DNA from: an uncultured Microbacterium sp.
GTDB lineage: Bacteria; Actinomycetota; Actinomycetes; Actinomycetales; Microbacteriaceae
Assembly (NCBI RefSeq): GCF_937927635.1
Contig: NZ_CALBRW010000013.1
Span: 48,402-112,401, forward strand
Reading direction: 5' to 3'
DNA: 64,000 nucleotides
The notes under the pieces were generated by a model that worked only from the letters and a program-made list of their open reading frames with translations, was not told the DNA's origin and searched no databases. This document shows positions 52,306-59,900 of the stretch, one piece after another (the stretch's first letter is position 1; every line of letters starts with the position of its first letter). The position numbers and the translations under genes are program-made.

Positions 52306-53712
52306 ATGACCACCACCGCACGCGCTCCCAAGGCGCCCGACACCCGAGGACCGGTCCGCAAGCTGCTGACCTCGTTCGGGTTCCAGATCCTGGCCGCCCT
52401 CGTCCTCGGCATCGCCACAGGGCTCATCGGCGCTGCCGCCGGAGCCACCGGAGAGAACCACACGATCCTCTCCGACACCCTCGACCGCATCGGCAGCTCG
52501 TACGTCACCCTGCTGAAGGCTGCCGTCGTGCCGCTGATCTTCACGGCCATCGTCGCCAGCATCTCAAACCTGCGCCGCGTGCAGAACGCCGCCCGCCTGG
52601 CCGGTCAGACCCTCCTCTGGTTCGCGATCACCGCGTTCATCGCCGTGTCGATCGGCATCGTGCTGGGCCTGGTCATCCAGCCGGGCAGCAAGGCCGGCGC
52701 GGGCCTGAAGACCGGCGATCCGTACACCGTCGGCACCTGGTGGAACTTCCTGCTCGGACTCATCCCGCAGAACTTCCTGGGCCTTTCCGTCTCGACCTCC
52801 GCCGATGAGACCGGCGCGCTCACCTCCAACGTCGGATTCAACATCCTGCAGGTGATCGTCGTGGCCGCGGTCGTCGGCATCGCCGCCCTCAAGGCCGGCA
52901 AGAAAGCCGAGCCGTTCCTGGCCTTCACCGAGTCGCTGCTGAAGATCATCCAGCGCGTGCTGTGGTGGATCATCCGCATCGCCCCGATCGGCACCTTCGG
53001 CCTGATCGGCTCCGCCGTGATCAAGTACGGCTGGGACAAGCTCACCGCGCTGGCCTGGTTCGCCGGCGCCATCTACATCGGCCTGGCCCTGGTGATCTTC
53101 GTCGTCTACCCGATCCTCGTGAAGACCCACGGACTCTCCATCAAGCAGTACTTCTCCGGCGTGTGGCCGGCCGTGCAGCTGGGCTTCGTCAGCCGCTCCT
53201 CCATCGGCACCCTGCCGCTGACCGAGCGCGTCACCGAGCGCAACCTCGGCGTCCCCTCCGGCTACGCCTCGTTCGCCGTGCCGCTGGGCGCCACCACCAA
53301 GATGGACGGCTGCGCCGCCATCTACCCGGCCATCGCCGCGATCTTCGTCGCCCAGTTCTTCGAGATCACGCTGAGCCCGCTGCAGTACCTGCTGATCGTC
53401 ATCGTCTCGGTGTTCGGCTCCGCCGCCACCGCAGGAACCACCGGCGCGATCGTCATGCTGACCCTCACGCTCTCGACCCTGGGCCTGCCCCTGGAAGGCG
53501 TCGGCCTGCTGCTGGCCATCGACCCGATCCTCGACATGGGCCGCACCGCCGTCAACGTCGCGGGCCAGGCGCTGGTCCCGACCATCGTGGCCAAGCGCGA
53601 GGGCATCCTCGACCTCGACCTGTACAACGCTCGCCGCAACGGCCTTCCGTTCGCGGAGGACATCGAAGAGGCGGATGACGTGGATGCCGGCGAGCCGGCC
53701 GCCACGCGCTGA
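52306..53712 (+). CDS. DAACS-family dicarboxylate/amino acid carrier with altered cation-site motif
   Basis: A 468-residue secondary carrier of the glutamate/dicarboxylate family, with eight helices and two re-entrant hairpins. HP1 reads SRSSIGTLPLT. Helix 7 reads GATTKMDGCA where family members have NMDGT, and helix 8 reads DPILDMGRTAVNVAGQA, keeping the substrate Arg but ending in Gln where sodium-coupled members have Asp. In GltPh numbering these are N310K and D405Q, both sodium-site residues. GGAGAA lies 6 bases before the ATG. Substrate is likely acidic; coupling ion is uncertain. Confidence 0.88.
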   Translation: MTTTARAPKAPDTRGPVRKLLTSFGFQILAALVLGIATGLIGAAAGATGENHTILSDTLDRIGSSYVTLLKAAVVPLIFTAIVASISNLRRVQNAARLAGQTLLWFAITAFIAVSIGIVLGLVIQPGSKAGAGLKTGDPYTVGTWWNFLLGLIPQNFLGLSVSTSADETGALTSNVGFNILQVIVVAAVVGIAALKAGKKAEPFLAFTESLLKIIQRVLWWIIRIAPIGTFGLIGSAVIKYGWDKLTALAWFAGAIYIGLALVIFVVYPILVKTHGLSIKQYFSGVWPAVQLGFVSRSSIGTLPLTERVTERNLGVPSGYASFAVPLGATTKMDGCAAIYPAIAAIFVAQFFEITLSPLQYLLIVIVSVFGSAATAGTTGAIVMLTLTLSTLGLPLEGVGLLLAIDPILDMGRTAVNVAGQALVPTIVAKREGILDLDLYNARRNGLPFAEDIEEADDVDAGEPAATR

Positions 53713-53725
53713 CCTTCTTCGCCGA

Positions 53726-53756
53726 AGCGCCCTGCCCTCACGAGGGGCGGGGCGCT
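53726..53756. terminator. Bidirectional terminator between the carrier and antiporter genes
   Basis: AGCGCCCTGCCCT pairs with AGGGGCGGGGCGCT across a short loop, with two G-U pairs in RNA. It sits between convergent stops at 53712 and 53767. Confidence 0.7.
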
Positions 53757-53766
53757 CCGGGGGCTT

Positions 53767-55479
53767 CTACACCCGCGACTGGGGCCTCGTCGCGGCGCGG
53801 GTGTCGAGCGCGAGCTCCTCGGCATCCATCGCCGTGACCAGCTCGTGCATGACCTCCTCGCTGAGGTTGCCGGCATCGCGCTCGGTCAGCAGCAGCTGAC
53901 GGCGCACCGACAGCCAGCCCTTCGACATGGTCATGAACTGCTCGTACGACGGCCGCGGCGTCAGGTCGATCTGGCTGGTCTCGGCATCCGTCTCCACCCG
54001 GATCAGCCGCTTCGCGAACGCGTCGAACGTCTTCAGCGACTCCTCGCCGTGCTGTGTCGCCCACTGCTTGCGCATGTCGCGCAGGTACGCCTTGCCCACC
54101 TCACGGCTGCGCACGCGCACGGCCGCCAGCTGCCTGGCATCCTGGGCGGCCTCCCGCCCGTCCACCACCCCGAGCGCCTTGATCAGCCACGGCAGCGTCA
54201 GCCCCTGCAGCAGCAGCGTTCCCACCGTCACGACGAACGCGACGACGACGATCGCATGCGACGCCTGGTCGCCGATCCGGGCGAGGTCGGCCGCGGCCAG
54301 CGCGGTCGCCAGTGTGACCACGCCGCGCATCCCGGCCCACGAGATCACCGCATTGTCGCGCCAGGACAGTTTCGTCTCGGCCAGTTGCTGCCTCAACTGC
54401 TCCTCGGTGAGCGGATGCCGGCCGCGGCGTTCCGCGATGGCCTCGGAGACGCCGGACTCCCGCATCCGCTGCCACCTGCGCAGCTTGAGACGCGTCCACC
54501 ACTGCCCCCACACGCTCGCGGGGTAGACGAACAGGGGGCGCACGACCAGCACCACCAGCAGCACCACGATCGACAGCACGATCACGGGTCCAACCTCGCC
54601 GTCGGCCAGGTCGCCGATCACCCGCGGCAGCTGCAGGCCGATGTACGCGAACACGAACGACTCCAGCAGGAAGTCGGCGCTCAGCCACAGCGGCGCCTCC
54701 TGCTGCCTGGTCGTGTAGCTCGTGCGCGGGGCGTTGAACCCGACGAACAGCCCCATGGCCACCACCGAGATCACGCCGGAGCCGCCCAGCTGCTCGGCGA
54801 TCGCGTACGCCCCGAACGGCGCCAGCAGCCCCACGGTTCCGTTGATCACGGCGTCGTCGCTGCGCATGCGCAGCTGGTGCATGCCCAGGCCGAACACCAC
54901 GCCGATCAGCACACCCACGACCACCGCCAGCACGAACTGCCAGACCGTCGACCAGATGTGGAACGCCGCCGGCCCTGCGACGACCGCCGCCGCGAACACG
55001 CGGTACAGCGTCAGGGAAGTCGCGTCGTTGATCAGGCTCTCCCCCGACAGCACCGTCATGATGCGCCGAGGCAGCCCGAGCTTGCGGCCGATGGCGGCGG
55101 CCGACACGGCATCCGGCGGCGCGACGATCGCGCCCAGCAGCAGCGCGCCGAACACGCCGAGCTCCGGCAGCAGCAGGTAGGCGACCAGGCCGACGATCAT
55201 CGTGGTGGCCACGACCAGGCCTATCCCGAGCCGGCGGATCTGCGGCATCGCGCGCGCGAAGCTGACGAACGAGACATCCAGCGCCGCCGAGTACAGCAGC
55301 GGCGGCAGCACGAGGTTCAGCAGCACGTGCCCGTCGATCGAGATGTTCGGCACGATCGGGATGAAGGATGCCGCGAGCGCGACCACCGTGACCAGCAGGG
55401 GCGCGGGCCAGCCCCGCCATCGTGCGACCGCCGCCACCGCGACGGCTCCGACGATGACGAAGAAGATGCTCGCGTCCAT
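53767..55479 (-). CDS. CPA1-family Na+/H+ antiporter
   Basis: A 570-residue antiporter. About twelve helices occupy residues 1-425, with the ion-site motif SGESLINDATSLTLYRVF near residue 150 (Asn-Asp pair) and VLPPLLYSAALDVSF near 60. The Arg in SWAGMRGVVTLATALA near 390 is conserved in the family. A cytoplasmic C-terminal tail of about 140 residues is helical. It exports sodium, or another monovalent cation, in exchange for protons. Confidence 0.92.
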   Translation of the reverse strand: MDASIFFVIVGAVAVAAVARWRGWPAPLLVTVVALAASFIPIVPNISIDGHVLLNLVLPPLLYSAALDVSFVSFARAMPQIRRLGIGLVVATTMIVGLVAYLLLPELGVFGALLLGAIVAPPDAVSAAAIGRKLGLPRRIMTVLSGESLINDATSLTLYRVFAAAVVAGPAAFHIWSTVWQFVLAVVVGVLIGVVFGLGMHQLRMRSDDAVINGTVGLLAPFGAYAIAEQLGGSGVISVVAMGLFVGFNAPRTSYTTRQQEAPLWLSADFLLESFVFAYIGLQLPRVIGDLADGEVGPVIVLSIVVLLVVLVVRPLFVYPASVWGQWWTRLKLRRWQRMRESGVSEAIAERRGRHPLTEEQLRQQLAETKLSWRDNAVISWAGMRGVVTLATALAAADLARIGDQASHAIVVVAFVVTVGTLLLQGLTLPWLIKALGVVDGREAAQDARQLAAVRVRSREVGKAYLRDMRKQWATQHGEESLKTFDAFAKRLIRVETDAETSQIDLTPRPSYEQFMTMSKGWLSVRRQLLLTERDAGNLSEEVMHELVTAMDAEELALDTRAATRPQSRV

Positions 55480-55607
55480 GAGAAGAGGCTAATGCGCGCA
55501 CCCTTGCTGGACGTCGACAGCACGGGATCTCGGCGAGCGCACGGGAAATCCGCGCGAACGACCCGTGCGCTCGGCGAGGTACCGTGCTCTCGGCGACGAG
55601 GGCAGGG

Positions 55608-55961
55608 TCAGACCTCCGGATCAGCCTCTGCGTCGGCAGACATTCCAGACAAGGCCCTCAGCTTCGCCTCGACACCGGGAAGATCCTCCTCCACGGTCGC
55701 CCGCACAGTCTCGATGTCGACCCACGCATAACCGTGCGCAATGCGGTTGCGCATCCCCCAGATCACCGCCCATTCATCGCCGAAGAAGCCGTCCGTCAGA
55801 TCCGGTGCGCCCCGATGGAGCGTCTCGATCATCGCCGCGATGCGCAGCGAAACGGCGTATGCGACGGTCTCGTCTTCCACCGACCCTCGGGCCAAGTGTC
55901 GGTGCACCGCTTCGAGATGCGAGAGTGCCTCGCGCACCAGTTCGTCGATGGTGCGACTCAC
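55608..55961 (-). CDS. hepT: HepT-like HEPN toxin
   Basis: A 117-residue helical HEPN (DUF86) protein. The catalytic R-X4-H motif is in WGMRNRIAHGYAWVD near residue 70. The usual tyrosine that becomes adenylylated is present just after (HGY). In known MntA-HepT pairs the toxin is an RNase silenced by AMP addition. Its ATG overlaps the stop of the partner gene (ATGA). Confidence 0.85.
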   Translation of the reverse strand: MSRTIDELVREALSHLEAVHRHLARGSVEDETVAYAVSLRIAAMIETLHRGAPDLTDGFFGDEWAVIWGMRNRIAHGYAWVDIETVRATVEEDLPGVEAKLRALSGMSADAEADPEV

Positions 55962-56446
55962 AGTGGCACGGCCTCAGCAAGCACGCGGTCACGCAGATGC
56001 TCGGGGAGCGATCGTACGGGAACCACGTCGACAGACGCGTGGACCATCGCTGACAGTTCCTGCTCGAGGCGAGACAGCGTCCCGAGGCTGAGCACCTGCG
56101 GAGTGTCGACCAGTACGTCCAGATCCGATCCTTCCCGCTCCGACCGCGTGGCGACGCTGCCGAAGATCCTCGCGTTCGTGATGCCGTACCTCGCCAGTGC
56201 CGTGGACATCGCGCGACGCTCATCCCACACTCGAAGCGCCAACGGCCCCGGGGGCTTCTGCCGAAGCAGCCGCGAGACCTCGGGCTGGCTTCGACGCACG
56301 ACCTGCGCGATCTCCCTCTGCGAGAGCCCCTCCGCAGCGGCTCGATGGACGGCATCCAGCAGCAGATCCCGAGCACGCCGCTGAAGGGCATCCGCCTCCA
56401 CCGACTGCGCACGGATGCCCTCGAGAACTCCCCCGCCGATTGACAT
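55958..56446 (-). CDS. mntA: MntA-like nucleotidyltransferase antitoxin with N-terminal HTH
   Basis: A 162-residue fusion-type antitoxin. Residues about 20-70 form a sigma-like HTH (GLSQREIAQVVRRSQPEVSRLL). Residues about 80-160 are a minimal nucleotidyltransferase with GSVATRSEREGSDLDVLVD, the GSX10DXD signature. It should adenylylate HepT and bind its own promoter. The start MSIGGGV at 56446 is chosen since it lies directly after the palindrome 56447-56460; the longer frame to 56491 would run through it. Confidence 0.82.
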   Translation of the reverse strand: MSIGGGVLEGIRAQSVEADALQRRARDLLLDAVHRAAAEGLSQREIAQVVRRSQPEVSRLLRQKPPGPLALRVWDERRAMSTALARYGITNARIFGSVATRSEREGSDLDVLVDTPQVLSLGTLSRLEQELSAMVHASVDVVPVRSLPEHLRDRVLAEAVPL

Positions 56447-56460
56447 ATAGCAAATGCTAT
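56447..56460 (-). promoter_or_regulatory. Palindrome abutting the mntA start codon
   Basis: ATAGCA and TGCTAT arms flank an AA centre and touch the ATG. GATAGC on the minus strand could be the -10 box, giving a leaderless or nearly leaderless mRNA. A natural operator for the HTH of the antitoxin. Confidence 0.55.
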
Positions 56461-56481
56461 CACCACCACCGGCATGCAGAA

Positions 56482-56515
56482 GCCCCGCCACACACCGAGA
56501 CGGGTGTGGCGGGGC
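56482..56515 (-). terminator. Terminator after the sugar transporter operon
   Basis: GCCCCGCCACAC and GTGTGGCGGGGC make a perfect 12-bp stem with a 10-base loop, 20 bases beyond the xylH stop. On the minus strand it is followed by a TTCT stretch. Confidence 0.75.
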
Positions 56516-56534
56516 ATCCCTCCGGGTCAGCAGG

Positions 56535-57797
56535 TCAGGCTTGACCGTGCTGCGCGCGGGACCTCCTCGAGAGCGAGTCGATGATCACGGCCAGCAGCAG
56601 CACCGCGCCGGTGACCATGAACCGCACGGACGAGTCGAGGCTCAGCAGCGTCAATCCGTTGTCGATGGACTGGATGACGAAGATGCCCAGCAGTGCCGAC
56701 CAGGCCGATCCGCGCCCGCCGAACAGGCTGGTTCCGCCGATCACCGCGGCGGCGATGGCGACGAGGTTGGTCGTGCCGCCGCCGGTCGAGATGCTCGCCG
56801 CCGTCAGACGCGCCGCCAGCATCAGGCCGCCGAGAGTCGCCAGCACGGTGCCGACCATCAGCGCCGAGATGTAGATCCCCTTCACGTTGATGCCCGCGCG
56901 ACGCGCGGCCTCCTCGTTGCCGCCGACCGCGTAGACCCAGCGCCCCCAGCGCGTGCGGGTCAGCAGCAGCGCCATGACGGCGACGAGCACGATGAACAGC
57001 AGGAACGACACCGCGACGCCGCGGTTGGTGGCCAGCCACGTGATCGCGGCTGCGGCCACGACGGCGATGACGACGGCCTTGATCACGATGAGCGACACCG
57101 GCCCGGTGGACAGCCCCGACTTCGCACGGCGACGGGCCTTCGACACGTCCGTGAAGACGATCGCCAGCACGACGAGCCCGGCGACCGTGTACGCGAGCCA
57201 CGGCGGCAGGAACCACGTGGTCGCGAACTGCACGATCCACGAGTTGTACGGCAGGTTGATGGTGCCGGTGGGCCCCAGCACCCACAGCTGCAGGCCGAGG
57301 AAGCCCATGAGACCTGCCAGAGTCACCACGAAGGTGGGCACCCCGAACCGCGTGAACAGGAACCCGTAGACGTATCCGATCGCGGCGCCGACCAGCAGGG
57401 CGACCACGACCGCAGCCCAGATCGGCCATTGCCAGCTGATGAACGCCACGCCCAGGATCGCCGACGACAGGCCCGCCAGCGAGCCGATCGACAGGTCGAT
57501 CTGCGCGACCAGCAGCACGACCACCACGCCGAGGGCGATCACGCCCAGCGCCGCGCACTGCAGCGTGAGGTCGACGAGGTTCGTCGCCGATAGGAACCGC
57601 GGGTTGAGGATCTGGAACACGACCCAGATGACGATCAGCCCCAGGAACACCGGCAGCGAGCCGAGATCCCCCGTGCGCACACGCGTGCCGAAGCCGCGCA
57701 CCACGCCGCCCAGCCCCTCGCCGCGCATGACCCGCTCGTCCTGCAGATCGACGGCGATGGTCGTGGGCGCGGAGTTGTCCTTCGTGTGCTCGCTCAT
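56535..57797 (-). CDS. xylH: Sugar ABC transporter permease (XylH/RbsC type)
   Basis: A 420-residue membrane permease with about ten to twelve helices. The signature QIDLSIGSLAGLSSAILG is near residue 105, and VYAVGGNEEAARRAGINVKG, which contacts the ATPase, is near 295. The C-terminal half holds IGGTSLFGGRGS, typical of pentose transporters. The insert between helices (KARRRAKSGLSTGP) matches XylH rather than RbsC. ATGA overlap with the ATPase gene. Confidence 0.9.
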   Translation of the reverse strand: MSEHTKDNSAPTTIAVDLQDERVMRGEGLGGVVRGFGTRVRTGDLGSLPVFLGLIVIWVVFQILNPRFLSATNLVDLTLQCAALGVIALGVVVVLLVAQIDLSIGSLAGLSSAILGVAFISWQWPIWAAVVVALLVGAAIGYVYGFLFTRFGVPTFVVTLAGLMGFLGLQLWVLGPTGTINLPYNSWIVQFATTWFLPPWLAYTVAGLVVLAIVFTDVSKARRRAKSGLSTGPVSLIVIKAVVIAVVAAAAITWLATNRGVAVSFLLFIVLVAVMALLLTRTRWGRWVYAVGGNEEAARRAGINVKGIYISALMVGTVLATLGGLMLAARLTAASISTGGGTTNLVAIAAAVIGGTSLFGGRGSAWSALLGIFVIQSIDNGLTLLSLDSSVRFMVTGAVLLLAVIIDSLSRRSRAQHGQA

Positions 57798-58612
57798 TCT
57801 GCGTCCTTCCCGGCCGAGTTGGCGGCACTGCGGCTGCTGACGGGGTTGTCGGTGGCGCCGGTGATCGCCGCGACGATGTCCTCGTAGGTGACATCGGCCG
57901 TGCGGAACACGCCGTTGTTGCGACCGAGCCGCAGCACCACCACGCGGTCGGCGACGGCCTGCACGTCGGCCATGTTGTGGCTGATCAGGATGACGCCGAG
58001 CCCGCGCTCGCGCAGCCGCTCGATGAGGTTCAGCACCTCCGCGGTCTGCGCGACGCCGAGCGCCGCGGTGGGCTCGTCGAGGATCACCACGCGGGGCTCG
58101 CCGATCAGCGAACGGGCGATGGCGACCGTCTGGCGCTGGCCGCCGGAGAGGGACGCCACCGCGATCCGCACCGAGGGGATCTTCGCCGAGAGCTGGCGCA
58201 GCAGGGTCCAGGCCTGCTCCTCCATGAGCTCCTCGTCGACGAGCACCCCGCCGCGCTCGCGACCCAGGAACAGGTTGGCCACCACGTCGAGGTTGTCGCA
58301 GAGCGCAAGGTCCTGGAAGACCGTGGCGATGCCGAGCTCGCGCGATGCGGTCGGGGACGGGATCGAGACCTGTGCGCCGTTGAAGGTGATCACACCGCTG
58401 TCGGCGGGGTGCACGCCGGCGAGGATCTTCACCAGCGTGGACTTGCCGGCGCCGTTGTCGCCGACCAGCGCGACGACCTCGCCGGGATAGACGTCGAGGT
58501 CGATGTCGGTCAGCGCCCGGACGGCGCCGAAGCCCTTCGAGATGCTTCGGATGGACAGCACGGGCTCACGCACCGCGTCGTGCTGCTCATCGAGATCGGA
58601 TGCTAAAGCCAC
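57794..58612 (-). CDS. xylG: Sugar ABC transporter ATPase (single-domain XylG type)
   Basis: A 272-residue ATPase with one nucleotide-binding domain, unlike the usual double-domain XylG/RbsA of about 500 residues. Walker A GDNGAGKST is near residue 52, the signature LSGGQRQTVAIAR near 155 and Walker B VVILDEPTAALGVAQ near 175. Single-domain forms pair as a dimer, as in FrcA. Start GTG 58612 is chosen since AAGGGAG lies 5 bases upstream; the longer frame crosses the hairpin at 58636-58665. Confidence 0.87.
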   Translation of the reverse strand: MALASDLDEQHDAVREPVLSIRSISKGFGAVRALTDIDLDVYPGEVVALVGDNGAGKSTLVKILAGVHPADSGVITFNGAQVSIPSPTASRELGIATVFQDLALCDNLDVVANLFLGRERGGVLVDEELMEEQAWTLLRQLSAKIPSVRIAVASLSGGQRQTVAIARSLIGEPRVVILDEPTAALGVAQTAEVLNLIERLRERGLGVILISHNMADVQAVADRVVVLRLGRNNGVFRTADVTYEDIVAAITGATDNPVSSRSAANSAGKDAE

Positions 58613-58635
58613 TGCGGCTCCCTTTCGCTGTGAGA

Positions 58636-58665
58636 CCGCGGTGCCGGCCGGAGCCGGCACCGCGG
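58636..58665 (-). terminator. Intercistronic hairpin between xylF and xylG
   Basis: CCGCGGTGCCGGC and GCCGGCACCGCGG form a perfect 13-bp stem with a CGGA-containing loop, directly after the xylF stop. No T-run. It should protect the xylF message and reduce transcription into the ATPase and permease genes. Confidence 0.7.
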
Positions 58666-58671
58666 GGTTGG

Positions 58672-59784
58672 TCACTTCAGGCCGTGCGCGGCGCACGCGT
58701 CGGCGTACGCTGCCGTGCAGATCTGGTCGATCGTGTACAGACCGTCCTTCACCACAGTGTCCTTGATGTTGTCGACGGTCACCGCGACCGGCTTCAGCAG
58801 GAACGACGGGATGGACGCGCCGCTGGCGGTGTCGGCCGTGGTGTCGGCCTTGGGCTTCTCGCCCTTGGCCAGGGCGACGGCCAGCTCGGCGGCCTGGTTG
58901 GCCTCGGGCAGGAACGCCTTGTAGACCGTCATGAACTGGTCGCCGGCGAGAATGCGCTGGATGCCGGCGAGCGAGGCATCCTGACCGGTGACGGGCGGCA
59001 GCGGAGTGATGCCGCCGGCCTTCAGGGCGGCGATCGCACCGCCGGCGGTGTCGTCATTGGCGTCGTACACGCCGGTGATCTTGTTGCCGAACTTGGTCAC
59101 CTGGCCGGACACCCAGTCCTGAGCCTTCGGCGGCTCCCATCCGGGTGTGTCGAACTCGCTGAGCACCGTCAGGCCGGAGGCGTCGATGACGCTGTGCGCG
59201 CCCTTCTTGAACTGGGCGGCGTTCGGGTCGGTCGGCGAGCCGTTCACCATGATGATGCCGGAATCGGCGGGAAGGCCGAGCTTCTTCATCTGGTCGACCA
59301 GGGCCTGCGCCTGCAGCTCGCCGACCTTCTCGTTGTCGAACGAGACGTAGTAGGAGACGTCGGCGCTGTCGATCAGGCGGTCGTAGGAGATGACCGGCAC
59401 GTTCTTGGCCTTGGCCTGGTTGACGACGGCCGCCGCAGCCTTGCCATCGAACGGGTCGAGGACCAGCACGTCGACGCCCTGCGTGAGCATCGACTCGGCC
59501 TGCTGCTGCTGCTTGGCGGCATCGCCGTCAGCGTTCGCGTAGAGCACCGTGCAGTCCGCGCACAGCTCCTTGACCTTCTTCTCGAAGTACGGCTTGTCCG
59601 CACTGGCGTAGCGCTCGGTGACGTTGTCGGGCAGGAGCAGGCCGATCGTGGCCGCGCCGTCCTTCGCGCTGGCGGCGGGCTGGTCACCGCCGGTCTGGGT
59701 GCCGTTGGAACACCCCGAGAGCATTCCGAGCGAGAGGGCGATCGTCGTCGTCGCGACGAGCGCCCGCATGGGTGTGATCTTCAT
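58672..59784 (-). CDS. xylF: Sugar-binding lipoprotein (XylF type)
   Basis: A 370-residue binding protein of the pentose group. The signal peptide ends with lipobox LSGCSN (Cys25 or so). The mature part has TIGLLLPDNVTERYASADKPYF and QGVDVLVLDPFDGKAAAAVV, both XylF-like, and DANDDTAGGAIAALKAGG near residue 240. Xylose is the best guess; related sugars are possible. GGAGG lies 6 bases before ATG 59784, so the upstream frame is rejected. It is the first gene of the importer operon. Confidence 0.9.
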   Translation of the reverse strand: MKITPMRALVATTTIALSLGMLSGCSNGTQTGGDQPAASAKDGAATIGLLLPDNVTERYASADKPYFEKKVKELCADCTVLYANADGDAAKQQQQAESMLTQGVDVLVLDPFDGKAAAAVVNQAKAKNVPVISYDRLIDSADVSYYVSFDNEKVGELQAQALVDQMKKLGLPADSGIIMVNGSPTDPNAAQFKKGAHSVIDASGLTVLSEFDTPGWEPPKAQDWVSGQVTKFGNKITGVYDANDDTAGGAIAALKAGGITPLPPVTGQDASLAGIQRILAGDQFMTVYKAFLPEANQAAELAVALAKGEKPKADTTADTASGASIPSFLLKPVAVTVDNIKDTVVKDGLYTIDQICTAAYADACAAHGLK

Positions 59785-59827
59785 CGAAAACCTCCGTTGC
59801 TGTGCCGACCACTGTGGCGACATCCTG

Positions 59828-59871
59828 AGCATGACAGCATTCACACTTTGACGTCAAGACTTGAACTCAAG
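59828..59871 (-). promoter_or_regulatory. xylF promoter with tandem palindromic operator
   Basis: TTGACG (59857-59852) and CATGCT (59833-59828) are separated by 18 bases. Two palindromes, TTGACGTCAA (59848-59857) and CTTGAACTCAAG (59860-59871), lie side by side; the first covers the -35 box. The ROK regulator gene ends 29 bases away and is the likely binder. Confidence 0.65.
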
Positions 59872-59900
59872 GATTTGCACACATCGTGTCCGGACTGTGA

